Source of the DNA: Silurus meridionalis
Lineage: Eukaryota; Chordata; Actinopteri; Siluriformes; Siluridae
Direction: 5' to 3'
DNA: 64,000 nt
Assembly (NCBI RefSeq): GCF_014805685.1
Contig: NC_060906.1
Coordinates: 25,271,126-25,335,125 of the forward strand
Shown: positions 1-17,627 of the stretch, in pieces
Layout of the letters: every line of letters starts with the position of its first letter
How positions within the stretch are numbered: position 1 is the stretch's first letter
Made by a program: the position numbers and the translations under genes
Notes under the pieces: generated by a model
Databases searched by the model: none
What the model saw: the letters and a program-made list of their open reading frames with translations, nothing else
What the model was told of the DNA's origin: nothing

Positions 1-21
1 GCTGAAGAAAGTTGTTTGAGT

Positions 22-118
22 GAGAAAGCTCAGAAGGATAAGGCAGACTTCTGATTGGAAACGTGTGAGAACAAATCACAGCACAGCGATAAGGCCCTTA
101 ACCTTCACCTGCTCAGTT
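22..118 (+). repeat. tRNA-derived SINE fragment
   Basis: The segment has the layout of the fish SINEs seen elsewhere in this window: 'ttctgattgg', then a B-box-like 'gtgtgagaacaaatc', then 'aaggcccttaacc...ctgctcagtt'. It ends in a T-run, after which a Tc1-like derivative begins. It is partial and diverged. Confidence 0.5.
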
Positions 119-130
119 TTTTTTTTTTTT

Positions 131-572
131 ACACCCACCAGAAATAATATTATGAGCACCTGCCAAATATTGTGTTGGTCCCTCGTTTTCTGCTCAAACA
201 CTCCAGACCCGTCAAGCATCAACAGCATGAACTTCATTAGCAATTTAAGCTACAGGAGCTCTCGTCTGTTGGATCGGACCACACGGGCCAGCCTTTGCTT
301 CCAACATGCATCAATAAACCACGGCCAGCCACAACCCTGCCGCTGGTTCACCAGTGTTCCTTTCTTGGAGCCTTTTTGATAGATACTGACCACTGTCAAT
401 TGTCAAACTCCCTCAAATCCTTACATTTGCCCATTTTTCCTGCTTCGAACTTGAAATTTAAGGAAAAATGTTCACTTGCCGCTTTTATCCACCTGTTAAC
501 AGGTGCCACAATGAGGAGAATACCAGTGTTATTCACTTCACCACTCAATGTTATTAATGATGTTATGCCTGA

Positions 573-574
<2 letters not shown>
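131..574 (-). mobile_element. Internally deleted Tc1-like transposon, copy 1
   Basis: Read on the minus strand, the copy starts near the terminal 'cagatcaggcataac' and carries the helix-turn-helix-coding start of a Tc1-like transposase (VRSNRRA-type region). It then jumps straight to the codons for the extreme C-terminus. The catalytic middle is missing, so it cannot encode a working transposase. The copy at 22.0-22.4 kb has the same junction, so this is a non-autonomous family. Confidence 0.75.

Positions 575-607
<33 letters not shown>
575..607. repeat. (TG)n microsatellite
   Basis: An uninterrupted TG dinucleotide run begins at the terminal sequence of the Tc1-like derivative. Confidence 0.97.
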
Positions 608-609
<2 letters not shown>

Positions 610-683
610 AGTAGTGTGAAAAAGTGTTGGCCTGATTGTTCCTGATCTCCAGTGTAAATGACCTGGTGAGTCTGGAGATAGAT

Positions 684-6120
<5,437 letters not shown>

Positions 6121-6284
6121 TAGAAGGTCATAAATGTTCTACAAAAGGAGCTTTAAATCACACATCAGGATAAAAATGTAAATGAATATTACATGCTTTA
6201 ATTAGATAAAATATCCTAATAGTATCTTTTAAATAAAACTGTAGTAAAGTGTAAAATAAATCAGTAAATAAATCCAGTTTATAA

Positions 6285-6700
6285 AATACCCTGTGTTCAC
6301 GGGTTAGCAGCTCCACCAGGGTTACTGAGACCCAATCCCAAATCTCTCCTCTTTCACTAGGTAGTGAACTACACAGGGTGACTACACCACTCTATCTCTC
6401 CCAATGTAGTGCACTTCGAAGGGAGGAAGAAGGGATTCGGGATTCAGCCTCTAACTGTTAGCAGAACAGCTCAGCTGGTTGAATTTACCTCAGGGATTAA
6501 AGAGAAACGCAGTCAAATAAACACAATAAAAACCTTTTGGTTTTATATAAATATGTTTTATGAAGGATTTTTCGGCTGAAGATGATTATATCTAAAAGAA
6601 AAACCTTCAGAAATGGGGGAAAAGTCCTGCAGCTCCTCTTCATTTGTTGTGGTTGTAAGGTAGTGTTCATTGTAAAGCGCCACCTGCTGGAGGAGTCTGT
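6285..6700 (-). promoter_or_regulatory. ZNF-1 promoter region and 5' noncoding exon
   Basis: A likely 5' untranslated exon ends at 6489 (CCTGAG|GTAAATTC). At 6675-6693 is AAGCGCCACCTGCTGGAGG, a close match to the CTCF core. Between them is a block ('ggagagatagagtggtgtag', 'gtagttcactacctagtg') kept almost unchanged in ZNF-1, -2, -3 and -5, which could be promoter sequence or an old repeat. No TATA box is obvious. The transcription start is inferred, not seen. Confidence 0.5.
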
Positions 6701-7395
6701 TACTCACATAAAGTCATACACTGATCTGCTCATCACACGGAGGTTTAAATGTTTCTTAGCAGGGTTTGGTCATTCAGTCAAGTGTGGAACTTTAATAGTG
6801 GTTTTTAGAAGATCTAAATAAAAATTTACTACAGAATCTGAACCACAGTCCTGTCAGATATGACTTACCCCATGACCCGGTTTAATAACGCTGAAGAAAA
6901 TATCCTGTGACTCGTGGACAGATTTGTGGAGATTTAGCCTCAGTGTTTGTGAATTATTTGGTCTTCACCTGTACCTTTACACTACAGGTCTATAATGAAT
7001 ATATGGATTCTACTTGTGCAGGAAATTGATTGCTGAATGACCTCCTAAGCAGTGGTGGATTAAGTACATGAAGCAGAAACTTGAGCTAAAGTAGAGATTC
7101 ACTCAGTAAATTATGACTCCAGTAAAAGTGCTCATATAAAACTTTGACTTTAGTAAAAGTATAAAAGTATTTGCCTTCACATAATTTAAGTAGGCAATGT
7201 ACTTTGATTTGTTATATATGTTTCTATTATTATTTTGGTGTTGTGGTGAGTTCGAGTCAGGAGTTCCTTCCACTATTTATTCCTCTCTAAATGCTTTCTG
7301 TTGAACTGACACTGAACTGTATGTTGGTGATAAGTAGATACCACTAACAGGCAATGGCAGTTCTAGCTTGAATCATGCTCTGGGTGAACCACACC

Positions 7396-7612
7396 ATGAA
7401 CCAAGATCAAGTTTATTTCTATAGCGCTTTTCACAACAGATATTGTCTCAAAGCAGCTTTACAGAACATAAGATTTAAAGTCAATGATGTTTATTTATCC
7501 CTTATGAGCAGCCTGGGAAGACCATAGCAAAGAAAAACTTAGATGTTATGAGGAAGGAGCCTTGAGAGGAACCAGACTCAAAATGGGAACCCTTCCTTCT
7601 TTTTTTTATATC
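7396..7612 (-). mobile_element. L2-type LINE 3' end
   Basis: On the minus strand it carries the typical fish L2 tail, 'gctgctttgagacaatatct' then 'gttgtgaaaagcgctatag', preceded by the usual 'ggttcctctcaagg' segment. It is only the 3' untranslated end and carries no ORF. Confidence 0.7.
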
Positions 7613-7990
7613 AAGAGTGTGATTATAAATCATTTAAACATTCAAAGAGGTTCGCAGATTTAAATGCCGCTGCCACACATCCAGGTGCATGTCTAAAGGG
7701 GGGGCATGGGGTGGCACCGGCCTTCCCCAAATATGCTGTGCCCCCTCAACAGCGCAGACTGATCAGATTATAACATATGCGGGCATTAGCAATTCGGGTG
7801 CATTTAAAATTTTCCACGCTGATGTCATACCATATATCAGCAGCGTAGTGCCACTTGAAGTAGAACACACCTACTAACTCTCTGTTGTCTGTAAATCTAT
7901 GATGGCATTGGATTAAAGTGCTGTCAATTTCGTAGGCTGCAGACTACGTCTTTGCTTTGCAAGTAATTCTAAATATATGCCTACAAGTAT

Positions 7991-8090
<100 letters not shown>

Positions 8091-8711
8091 TCTTCATATC
8101 GTAGCGTTTCTCTTGGCTGCACTGCTTCCAGTAGGTGTATGTTTAATTTTTTGTCCAATCAGATTTCAGCCTGCCATGTCAATCTAATCTGCTCAGGGCC
8201 TTCAAAGTCAGTACTGCTGGCCTTTCAGTCTCTATTAGCAATGTGTCAGTTTCTTTAACCAATCAGATTTCAGATTCTCCTCACAGGGCAGCTCGCTGTC
8301 CCAGAATAGCGTCCGCATTTTTTTGTCCTCTGATTGGTTGGTCAGAGGGAAACTGTTATAGAAAAGTTCGACTGATAAAACACGTGTGTAGCTCTGCACA
8401 CACTAATACATCTGAGTTACACTTTTTTATGCCTACGGAGGAAAAAAAATTAATTTAAAAATCCATTGTGAAGAAAAGCTAGACATGGTGAGGAGGTCAG
8501 TAAACCCTGAAGCTCGCTAGCGTGGAAAGGGTTTGTTCTCCACTTCCAGTCCAGTGAATACGAGCGGTACCACTGGATTACAGCCTCTGGGGGGCGCTGT
8601 ACACTAGAGTCTGCATCTCTGGTGCATAGGATGTTTTATTTATATATTTATGTTTTTGTCATGTTAATAGACAAATACTGATACTGAACTGATACTGATA
8701 GTGAAGATAAA

Positions 8712-8932
8712 TCTGATTATCTTCAAATGACGACTGAAAACCTACCTCTTCCTGAAATACATTAGCACTTTCCAAGTTTGTAGAATTCAAGTTATATTTA
8801 TATTAAGTTTGTAATCTTGCGTACCAGTGTAGTTTTATTCATTACTAGAGACTCAAAGCACTTTTGTACGTCGCTCTGGATAAGGGCGTCTGCTAAATGC
8901 CACAAATGTAAATGTAAATGTAAATGAACTGC
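8712..8932 (+). mobile_element. LINE 3' end with SINE-like tail
   Basis: It begins with the degenerate last codons of an L2/CR1-type ORF (F-K-stop-RLKTYLFLKYIST). It ends in 'cgctctggataagggcgtc', then 'tgctaaatgccacaaatg' and a short (TAAATG)n tail. The same tail module appears in the SINE fragment at 63.4 kb. Confidence 0.6.
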
Positions 8933-9358
8933 TCCAGATGTTGTAGGTGCACAGTTGTGGTTGTAGTGTAGAGGTTTGGAGTGTAACTGGGTTTGTTGTT
9001 TTAGTAAAATGGTTTTTACCCTCCATATGTAAAATGTCTCTCTGTAATGCACGTGTTGTTATATTGCATTTTTGTATCGTATTGATGGTATCTATAATTG
9101 CGACGTGATAGTGGTGGATTAAGAGGTGGATTAAGAGGTTAAGTCAGGTAAATCGCCACTGAAGGCCCAGGTACCAAATACACGGCCTGCCACTGGGTCT
9201 TATGAAGTATTTTAATTTTTTGAGATAGTGAATTGGTGGGTTTTTGTTAAGTGTGAGCGAAAATCATCACAATTAAAAGAAACAAAAGACTTAAACTACT
9301 TCAGTCTGTGTGCATTGAATTTATTTATTTAACACAATTTTTTCATTTGACAGATTTA

Positions 9359-12338
9359 ACCCAGCCATTATGGATGCACAAGCCAGTGCACTCTTAGTGC
9401 CGGTCCCAAGCCTGGATTGATGGGGAGGGTTGCGTTATGAAGGGCATCCAGCGTAAAACATGTGCCAAATCGAATATGCGGATCACAAATAAGAATTTCA
9501 TACCGGATCGGTCGAGGCCCGGGTTAACAACGATCACCACAGGTATCGTTAGCCGACAGGGTACCGGTGTAAATTTTGCTACTGTTGGCCGAAGGAGGAG
9601 AAGGAGAGGAGGAAGATGTCTACAGAGACAGCAGAAAAAGGAGAAGTGGAGGAGAGTGGAGGAGAAGTGGAGGAGAGTGGTGGTTCGGGTTGGTACTTTA
9701 AATGTTGGTACTATGACTGGTAAAGAAAGAGAGGGAGCTGATATGATGGAGAGGGGAAAGGTAGATATGTTGTGTGTTCAGGAGACCAAGTGGAAAGGGA
9801 GTAAGAGCAGGAACATTGGAGGTGTTTAAACTGTTCTATCATGGTGTGGATGGAAAGAGAAATGGTGTAGGGGTGATTCTGTGGGAAGAGTACAGTAAGA
9901 GTGTAGTGGAGGTGAAGAATTTCTGATAGGGTGATGAAAGTGAAGCTGGAAGTTGAAGGAATGATAAACGTCATCAGTGCCTATGCTCCACAAGTGGGCT
10001 GTGAGATGGAGGAGAAGGAAAGATTCTGGAGTGAATTAGATGAAGTGGTAGAAGGTGAACCTAGGAAAGAACGATTGGTGATTGGGGCAGACATTAATGG
10101 GCATGTTGGTGAAGGGAACAGAGGTGATGAGGAGGTGATGGATAGGTATGGCCTTTAGAAGAGGAATGTGGAAGGGCAGATGGTGGTGGATTTTGCTAAA
10201 AGGATGGAAATGGCAGTGGTGAACACTTATTTTAAGAAGAAGGAGGATCATAGGTTGACCTATAAGAGTGGAGGAAGGTGCACACAGGTGGACTATGTTC
10301 TATGCTGGAGATGCAACCTGAAGGAGATTGGAGACTGTACGGTGTTGGCGGGGACAGTGTAGCTAGACAGCATCGGATGGTGGTCTGTAGGATGGTTTTG
10401 GAGGCGAAGAAGAAGAGGAGGAGAGTAAGGACTGAAGGAAGAATAAAATGGTGGAAGCTGAAGGAGGAAGAGTGTAGTGTGAGGTTCAGGGAAGAGGTCA
10501 GACAGGGGCTCGGTGGTGGTGAAGAGGTGTTGGATGATTGGGCAACTACTGCAGGAGTGATGAGGGAGGCAGCTGGAAAAGTACTTGGTGTGACATCTGG
10601 AAATAGAAAGGAAGACAAAGACACGTGGTGGTGGAATGAGGAAGTGCAGGACAGCATTAGGAGAAAGAGGTTGGCAAAACAGAAGTGGGATCGACAGAGT
10701 GAGGAGAAAAGTAGGCAGGAGAACAAGGAGATGCAGCAGGTAAAAGGGATGTGGCAAAAGCCAAGGAAAAGGCATATGAGGAGTTGTATGAGAGGTTGGA
10801 CACTAAGGGAGGAGAAAAGGATTTGTACCGATTGGCCAGACAGAGGGACCGAGCTGGGAAGGATGTGCTGCAAGTTAGAGCAATAAAGGATGGAGATGGA
10901 AATGTGTTGACTAGTGAGGAGAGTGTGTTGAGAAGGTGGAGGGAGTATTTTGAGCAGCTGATGAATGAGGAAAATCAGAGAGAGAGAAAAGATTGGATGA
11001 TGTGGAGTTAGTGAAGGATTAGTAAGGAGGAAGTGAGAGCAGCGATTAAGAGGATGAAGAGTGGAAAGTCGGTTCTACCAGATGACATACCGGTAGAAGC
11101 GTGGAGATGTTTAAAAGAGATGACAGTGGAGTTTTTAACCAGATTGTTTAACAAGATGCTGGAAGGATGCCTGAGGAATGGAGAAGGAGTGTGCTGGTAC
11201 TGATCTTTAAGCATAAGGGAGATGTGCAGACCTGCAGTAACTACAGGGGAATTAAGTTGATCAGTCACACCATGAAGTTATGGGAAAGAGTAGTGGAAGC
11301 CAGGCTGAGAGAAGAGGTGACCATCTGTGAGCAACAGTATGGTTTTATGCCGAGAAAGAGCACCACAGATGTCTTATTTGCTTTGAGAATGTTGATGGAG
11401 AAGTATAGAGAAGGAGAGAAGGAGCTGCATTGTGTATTTGTGGATTTAGAGAAAGCGTACGACAGAGTGCCGAGAGAGGAGTTGTGGTATTGTATGAGGA
11501 AGTATGGTGTGTCAGAGAAGTATGTGAGGGTGGTGCAGGACATGTATGAGGACAGTGTGACAGCAGTGAAGTGTGCAGTAGGAAAGACAGACTGGTTCAG
11601 GGTGAAGGTTGGACTGCATCAAGGATCGGCCTTGAGCCCTTTCCTGTTTGCAGTGGTGATGGACAGGTTGACGGACGAGGTTAGACAGGAGTCTCCCTGG
11701 ACTAGGATGTTTGCAGATGATATTGTGATTTGTGGTGAGAGTAGTGAGCAGGTTGAGAAGAAAAGAAAGAGAAAGAGAAAGAAAGAGGTGGAGATATGCG
11801 CTTGAGAGATGGGGAATGAAAGTCAGTAGGAGTAAGACAGAGAAAATGTGTGTGAATGAGAGGGTGGGGCAGTGGAGTGGTGCGGGACTGTGGTTATAGG
11901 ACTGTGGTGAGACCTGCGATGTTGTATGGATTAGAGACAGTGGCATTGAGTAAAAGACAGGAGGCGAGCTGGAGGTAGCAGAGCTGAAGATGTTGAGGTT
12001 TTCGTTGGGAGTGACGACGATGGACAGGATTCAAAATGAGTTTATTAGAGGGACAGTGCATGTAGGGCGTTTTGGAGACAAGGTGAGGGAGGCGGGATTG
12101 AGATGGTTTGGACATGTGCAGAGGAGGGACATGAGTTATATTGGTAGAAGAATGCTGAGGATGGATCCACCAGGTAGGAGGAAAAGAGGAAGGCCAAGGA
12201 GGAGGTTTATGGATGTGGTGAGGGAAGACATGCAGGTAGTTGGTGTGAAAGAGGCAGATGTAGAGGACAGGGTGGTATGGAGACGGATGATCCGCTGTGG
12301 CGACCCCTAATGGGAGCAGCCGAAAGAAGAAGTAGTAG
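9359..12338 (+). mobile_element. Near-full-length RTE-type LINE, copy 1
   Basis: About 3 kb long, it has a 5' untranslated region, an endonuclease-reverse transcriptase ORF broken by frameshifts, and a 3' end 'cgacccctaatgggagcagc' with a (GAA)-type tail. It is flanked by an 18-bp target duplication with one mismatch, TTTCATTTGACAG[A/G]TTTA, at 9341-9358 and 12339-12356. It inserted about 0.1 kb downstream of the ZNF-2 stop region. The corresponding flank of ZNF-3 near 22.84 kb lacks the insertion. Confidence 0.88.
9670..12310 (+). pseudogene. RTE endonuclease/reverse transcriptase ORF, frameshifted
   Basis: Fragments in order: the endonuclease start at 9690-9830 (GTLNVGTMTGK, VQETKWKG); an endonuclease continuation at 9931-10160 (NVISAYAPQVG, GADINGHVGEG); a linker at 10168-11010; and the reverse transcriptase at 11167-11805. 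The RT shows CSNYRGIKL, FVDLEKAYDRVPR, LHQGSALSPFLFAVVMDRL and the catalytic FADD box. A C-terminal part is at 11990-12310 (LRWFGHVQRRD). At least four frame changes separate the pieces, so no complete protein is encoded. The strings fit the RTE clade common in fish, whose protein copies DNA at nicked targets. Confidence 0.85.
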
Positions 12339-12343
12339 TTTCA

Positions 12344-12586
<243 letters not shown>

Positions 12587-14119
12587 TTAATGAATCTGGA
12601 GATCACTTTGTTAAATAAAACTCTTCCCACACTCAGATTAGCGAAAGGGATTTTTTTCCGGTGTGAAGGTGTCGGTGTCGTTGGAGACTACTGTGATGGG
12701 CAAAAGTTTTCCGACACTGTGAGCACTGATAAGGCTTTTCTTTTGTGTGAGTGACCTGGTGCAATTTAAAATTTCTCTGGCAATTAAAACTCTTCCCACA
12801 CTGTGAGCACTGAAACAGTTTATCTACTACGTGAACGTTTTGGTGCCGTGTGAAACTATTGCGTTGGCCAAAAGATTTTCCACAGTCTGAGCAGTGATAT
12901 GGTTTCTCTCCTGTGTGAATGCGTTGGTGAGCCTTAAGATCGCTTTTCCGAATAAAACTCTTCCCACACTCTGAACAGTGAAAAGGCTTTTCTCCTGTGT
13001 GAATGCGTTGGTGTCGTTGGAGACTGCTGTAATGGGCAAAAGTCATTCCAGCAGTGATGAGGCTTTTCTCCAGTGTGAGTAACCTGATGAACTTTGAAAT
13101 TTCTCTGGCAATTAAAACCCTTCCCACACTGTGAGCACTGATACGGCTTCTCTCCTGTGTGAATGTGCTGGTGAGTCTGAAGGTGACTTTTTCGCTTAAA
13201 TCTTTTTCCACACTCTGAGCAGTGATGAAGTTTTTTTAGTGAGTGAACGCGTTGGTGTTGTTTCAGATTACTGGGATGACCAAAACTCTTCCCACACTCT
13301 GAGCAGTGATACGGCTTCTCTTCTGTGTGAACTCGCTGGTGAGTCCGGAGGTGACCTTTTTGCTTAAAACTCTTCCCACACTCTGAGCAGCGATGGAGTT
13401 TCTTCTGTGTGTAAATGCGCTGGCTCTTCTCACAATGCGAGCACTGGTAGATATCTTGCTCAATATTAGGGCTTTGTGATGGCATAACATTCTGATGATT
13501 CTCTCCTGAATTTATCAATCTCTCATATTCCTTGGAGTGGCAGCTTGTGATGTGCTTGTGGAGGCACTGTTGAGATGTAAAAGAAAGTGAACACCAGAAG
13601 CAGGAGAAGACTGGTAGCTGGACATCGTCTTTTTCTGAAGGAGTGAAATAAAATGTATTACAATGGAGGGTCTATGCACTCTAAACTACAAGATCAAACA
13701 TCCAGCACGGATGAAAAGAAGGCATTAGAGCTGTTATGGATCACCAGGAAGACCAGGTGGCCAATAGTCCCATTCACTTCTAGCATTAACATCTGTCGTG
13801 CCTAATCAGATTTTAAGTGTTCAGGGCCAGGAACAGGATCAAATGTGTCTTGAAAATAGAAACACATTGACAAAATAGGTCAGAACAGATAAAATACTAT
13901 TTGAGAAGCTGAAACACATTCTCCAAAAGTCCTGCAACTCTTTACCAAAGACAAAAGCACCATGGAGCACCTCATGTCCATGGGAACACATGGGTGAATC
14001 CTCTCTGAACCTCCTTCACCAAAAATTCTGGCAGTTCTTTAAGCCAAAGCCAACAACCTTCATCTCCTGAGACCTCAGGGGTGTATGCTCACCTCTCTGT
14101 TCTTCTCATTTTACACAAA

Positions 14120-14760
14120 TAACTTTTGTTGAGCAATGGTACAAGATCCAAAAAAGCTGTTGACCCCTCAGTCTCTGGTCTCATGCAGGACAATGATGTG
14201 TGGACCAAATCTCCCTCTAGTGCAATCGAAAACCACCTGCAGTTTAACAACAGCAAGACACTGGAGAATGGACATTAAAAAAGACAGTGTTTCTTTGTCT
14301 GCTCTAATGATCCAAGATTGCACTGTGTTCGCCACTAGTTTGTTCAAGTTCCTTCCATGAAAGGACTCAGAACAACATTTTTTGCCAGCTGAGAAAAGCA
14401 CAATAGGCCAAAGAAGCTTCTGTGCCAATTCTACGGGGCTACCATCAAGTCCATACTACTTCAGTCACCAACCAGACTTGTAATCTGTAGTGTAGTAATG
14501 CAGGCAGGGCACATCATCAGTACCAACCTGCCTTCCAATGCTCCAAGCCCTAACAGCAATGGCTCACCACAGAGAACATCGGTGATTCAAAGCTGCATTC
14601 CACAACCCCTGCAAAGCAGTAAAGTAGGTGAAGGAAAATTGAGTCTCAGATCCTGACACCCAGAACTTACTGAAATTTCCATGACTTCAAGCAGAATGGA
14701 TGAGCAGACATCCTCAGCATTGGAAGCCCCCCTGGGATTGTGCCCTCAGCGCCCTGCTGT
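14120..14760 (+). mobile_element. Rex1/CR1-type LINE remnant in ZNF-2 intron 4
   Basis: It is the collinear counterpart of the remnant in ZNF-1, with the same start ('caatggtacaagatccaaaaaag') and the 'tgtgccaattctacggggct' segment. It lacks part of the middle. It was duplicated with the host gene rather than inserted separately. Confidence 0.55.
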
Positions 14761-14894
14761 ACTCACTGTAAATGTATTAATATGTGGCCACTACTACTTG
14801 ACCACCATTGAAAGGAAAATAAAAAAAAAGATGCTTTATGCTTGTCACATGTATTTGACAGTGAAATCCTTTCTTCAGATACCCTAGCAATGTT

Positions 14895-15065
14895 AGGAAG
14901 CTGGGGTCAGAGTGCATGGTCCGCTATAATTCAGCACACCTGGAGCACACAGGAATAAGGGCCTTTCTCAGGGGCCCCCACAAGTGGCAGCCTGGAGTTA
15001 CCTGGGCTTGAACCCCTGACCTTCCAATCAGTAACAAAGAGCCTTAACCACTGACCAACCACCTC
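14895..15065 (-). repeat. tRNA-derived SINE in ZNF-2 intron 4
   Basis: It has the same family and position as the SINE in ZNF-1 intron 4. On the minus strand 'tggtcagtggttaaggctct' and 'ggtcaggggttcaagccc' are clear A-box- and B-box-like stretches. Confidence 0.65.
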
Positions 15066-15879
15066 CATTATCAAGTTTGCTGACAACACAAGATGATGAG
15101 AAGGCCTACTGAGAGGTGGAAGATAAATCAGCTAGTCCATAAATTTGTGTGCTGAAGATGTGGCCCAAAGGTCCAAGCAGATAAAACATTCGCCTCACTT
15201 CTCTTTACAATGAGATATAAAGAAATACAAAGTATAGAAGTGTAACAGTGTCACTGATACTTAACCCCACTCTGTTTTTGTACAGGAAAAGTCTTCATCT
15301 TCAGACTCTTCTTTTTTTACAAGCTTGATATAAAATCCTCTCAGTTGGTCTACAGTGTCCACAGAGCCTGATGTTTCTCCACCTGAAATTCCACCAAGTA
15401 CATTTAAAGTCAAATAAACCTCTGAAGAACAGAAAGAGGAATGCACCATACTGTCTTACAGAGATAATCTTCATTTTCAGATTCTTCCTTTTTGACATAA
15501 TTCTGTTCTTCCACAGGGGTGATGTGTCCCACAGGGTCTATTGTTGCGTCACCTGAAATTTCACATTTAAAATTTTACAGTAAAAATCATACAAAACACA
15601 GCCAAGCTGGAAGTCAGTGATTTGGAGACCTGTTGCCAGGATGAGCTTTGAATCCACCATCATCATGACCAGGATAAGCAGTGACAATGGACTACATGTC
15701 CTTCTGACTTACAGATGTAGCCTTCATCCTTAGGTTCTTCCTTCTTTATTTGTTTATGTTGGTCCACATGGTTGATGAGACACATAGAGCATGATGTTCC
15801 TCCATCTGTATCTGCAGAGGTTTCAGGCTGTGCATCACTACAAGCCTAGGCAGAGTAATAATTAATCAGCACAGAAGTT

Positions 15880-15955
15880 TCATTTGAAACTGCATTTCAT
15901 TGGCTCTGTACATGTACCCTGCACAATGACAATAAAGTTGAATCTAATCTAATCT
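15880..15955 (+). mobile_element. LINE 3' tail, (TCTAA)n
   Basis: 'aactgcatttcattggctct' leads through 'acaatgacaataaagttg' to 'aatctaatctaatctaa', a common fish LINE 3' tail. It is absent from the equivalent position in ZNF-1 intron 1. A longer copy on the minus strand is at 59.1 kb. Confidence 0.6.
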
Positions 15956-16349
15956 AAAATCAAGGCTTGATTCTGGTCATTCTGTCTGAGGAAATCTCAA
16001 AAAGTGTAAATAAAAAATGACACTTTGCATTTATTTATAAGATTCCCTGAACACACAACTCATAACTGTGAGAAGAAGTGAAGCTACAAATAAGATGCAA
16101 CAAAAACAAAGTCTTTTTTATTCATTTTTATTGTCAGCATTCAATATTTCATCACACTGATCACTACAACACATCAATATTCATCATTACTGTAAGAGAA
16201 CGTCCATCAGAGTTATTAACTGAGGCACTGAACCCAGACCCTGAGTCTCATGTTCTACAAACTGATCTAGCCAGTCACTTCATTTAGGAATAAAGAAGGT
16301 CATAATTGTTTAGCTCTTCAGGAACATTTACACAGAATAAAAATCAACT

Positions 16350-16845
16350 CTGTAAAAAAGTATTGGGACACGTGACTTTTACAGACATATGTGGATCTTC
16401 TCCAGACTGTTACAACAAAGTTGGAGGCACACAATAGTTTAGGATTTCTTTGGTTGCAGTAGCATGAAATTCAGAGACCCAAACCTGTTCCAGCATGACA
16501 ATGCCCCTGTGCACAAAGCTAGCTCCAAGAAGATCTGCTTTCCATGGGTTGGAGTGGAAGATCTCCTACTTTAGAGCTCCAACCATATTGAACACCTTTG
16601 GGATGAATGTGAACACTGACTGTACCCCAGGAACCTCCTCACCTACATCAGTACCTGACTTTACTAACACCCTTGTAGCTGAATGAATCTCCACAAAATA
16701 GAGTAAAACATCTTCCCAGAAGTGTGGAGCTCATTATCAGAGTGAATGGAGACTAAATGTGGAGTGAGATGTTGAAGAGACACATTAGCAATCTATTGAT
16801 CACGTGTCCACAAACTGGTGTGCATACAGTGTAGGTAGAAAGTGT
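16350..16845 (+). mobile_element. Tc1-like transposase fragment in ZNF-2 intron 1
   Basis: It is collinear with the fragment in ZNF-1 intron 1 and slightly better preserved ('ttccagcatgacaatgcccc', 'gtgcacaaagctagctccaag'). It is frameshifted. Its presence in both genes shows that it predates their duplication. Confidence 0.7.
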
Positions 16846-17084
16846 TACCTGTGAGACAGCAGCAGCAGGAGTATGTGGAGCTTCTCTGCAGGAACATGGT
16901 TGGACCTCTGCTGACTCCATTAGAAGGTCATAAAGGTTCTACAAAAGGAGCTTTAAATCAGGATACAAATGTAAATGAATCATTACATGCTTTAATTAGA
17001 TAAAATATCCTAATAGTATCTTTTAAATAAAACTGTAGTAAAGTGTAAAATAAATCAGTAAATAAATCCAGTTTATAAAATACC

Positions 17085-17560
17085 CTGTGTTTACGGGTTA
17101 GCAGCTCCACCAGGGTTACTGAGACCCAATCCCAAATCTCTCCTCTTTCACTAGGTAGTGAACTACACAGGGTGACTACACCACTCTATCTCTCCCTAAT
17201 GTAGTGCACTTCGAAGGCAGGAAGGACGAATTCGGGATTCAGCCACAAACGCAGTCAAATAAACAATAAAAAGCTTCTGGTTTTATATAAATATGTTTTA
17301 TGAAGGATTTTTAGGCTGAAGATGATTATATCTAAACAAAAATCCACCCAGAAATGGGGGAAAAGTCCTGCAGCTCCTCTTCATCTGTTGTGGGTTTAAA
17401 GTAGTGTTCATTGTAAAGCGCCACCTGCTGGAGGAGTCTGTTACTCACATAAAGCCATACACTGATCTGCTCATCACACGGAGGTTTTCATGATTCTCAG
17501 CAGGGTTTGGTCATTCAGTCAAGTGTGGAAATTCACGGGTGGTTTTGAGAAGGTCTAAAT
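17085..17560 (-). promoter_or_regulatory. ZNF-2 promoter region
   Basis: It repeats the ZNF-1 promoter arrangement: the 'cactaggtagtgaactacac' block, then the CTCF-like AAGCGCCACCTGCTGGAGG at 17416-17434. The segment around the expected 5' exon donor is partly deleted here (compare 6440-6500). This is another sign that the copy is decaying. Confidence 0.45.
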
Positions 17561-17627
17561 AAAATAACCGCTCCCCATTGTTGCAGGTTAAAGCGGAGGA
17601 AACAATTGAAATTTGTTAAAATTACAA

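Noticed and set aside
20..645. Two overlapping plus-strand frames of about 115 codons
   Set aside because: They run antisense through a SINE and a Tc1-like derivative and into the TG repeat, and have no protein-like features.
10232..10873. Minus-strand frame of 213 codons rich in Ser, Leu and Pro
   Set aside because: It is antisense to the RTE ORF; the composition is that expected of the reverse strand of purine-rich LINE sequence.
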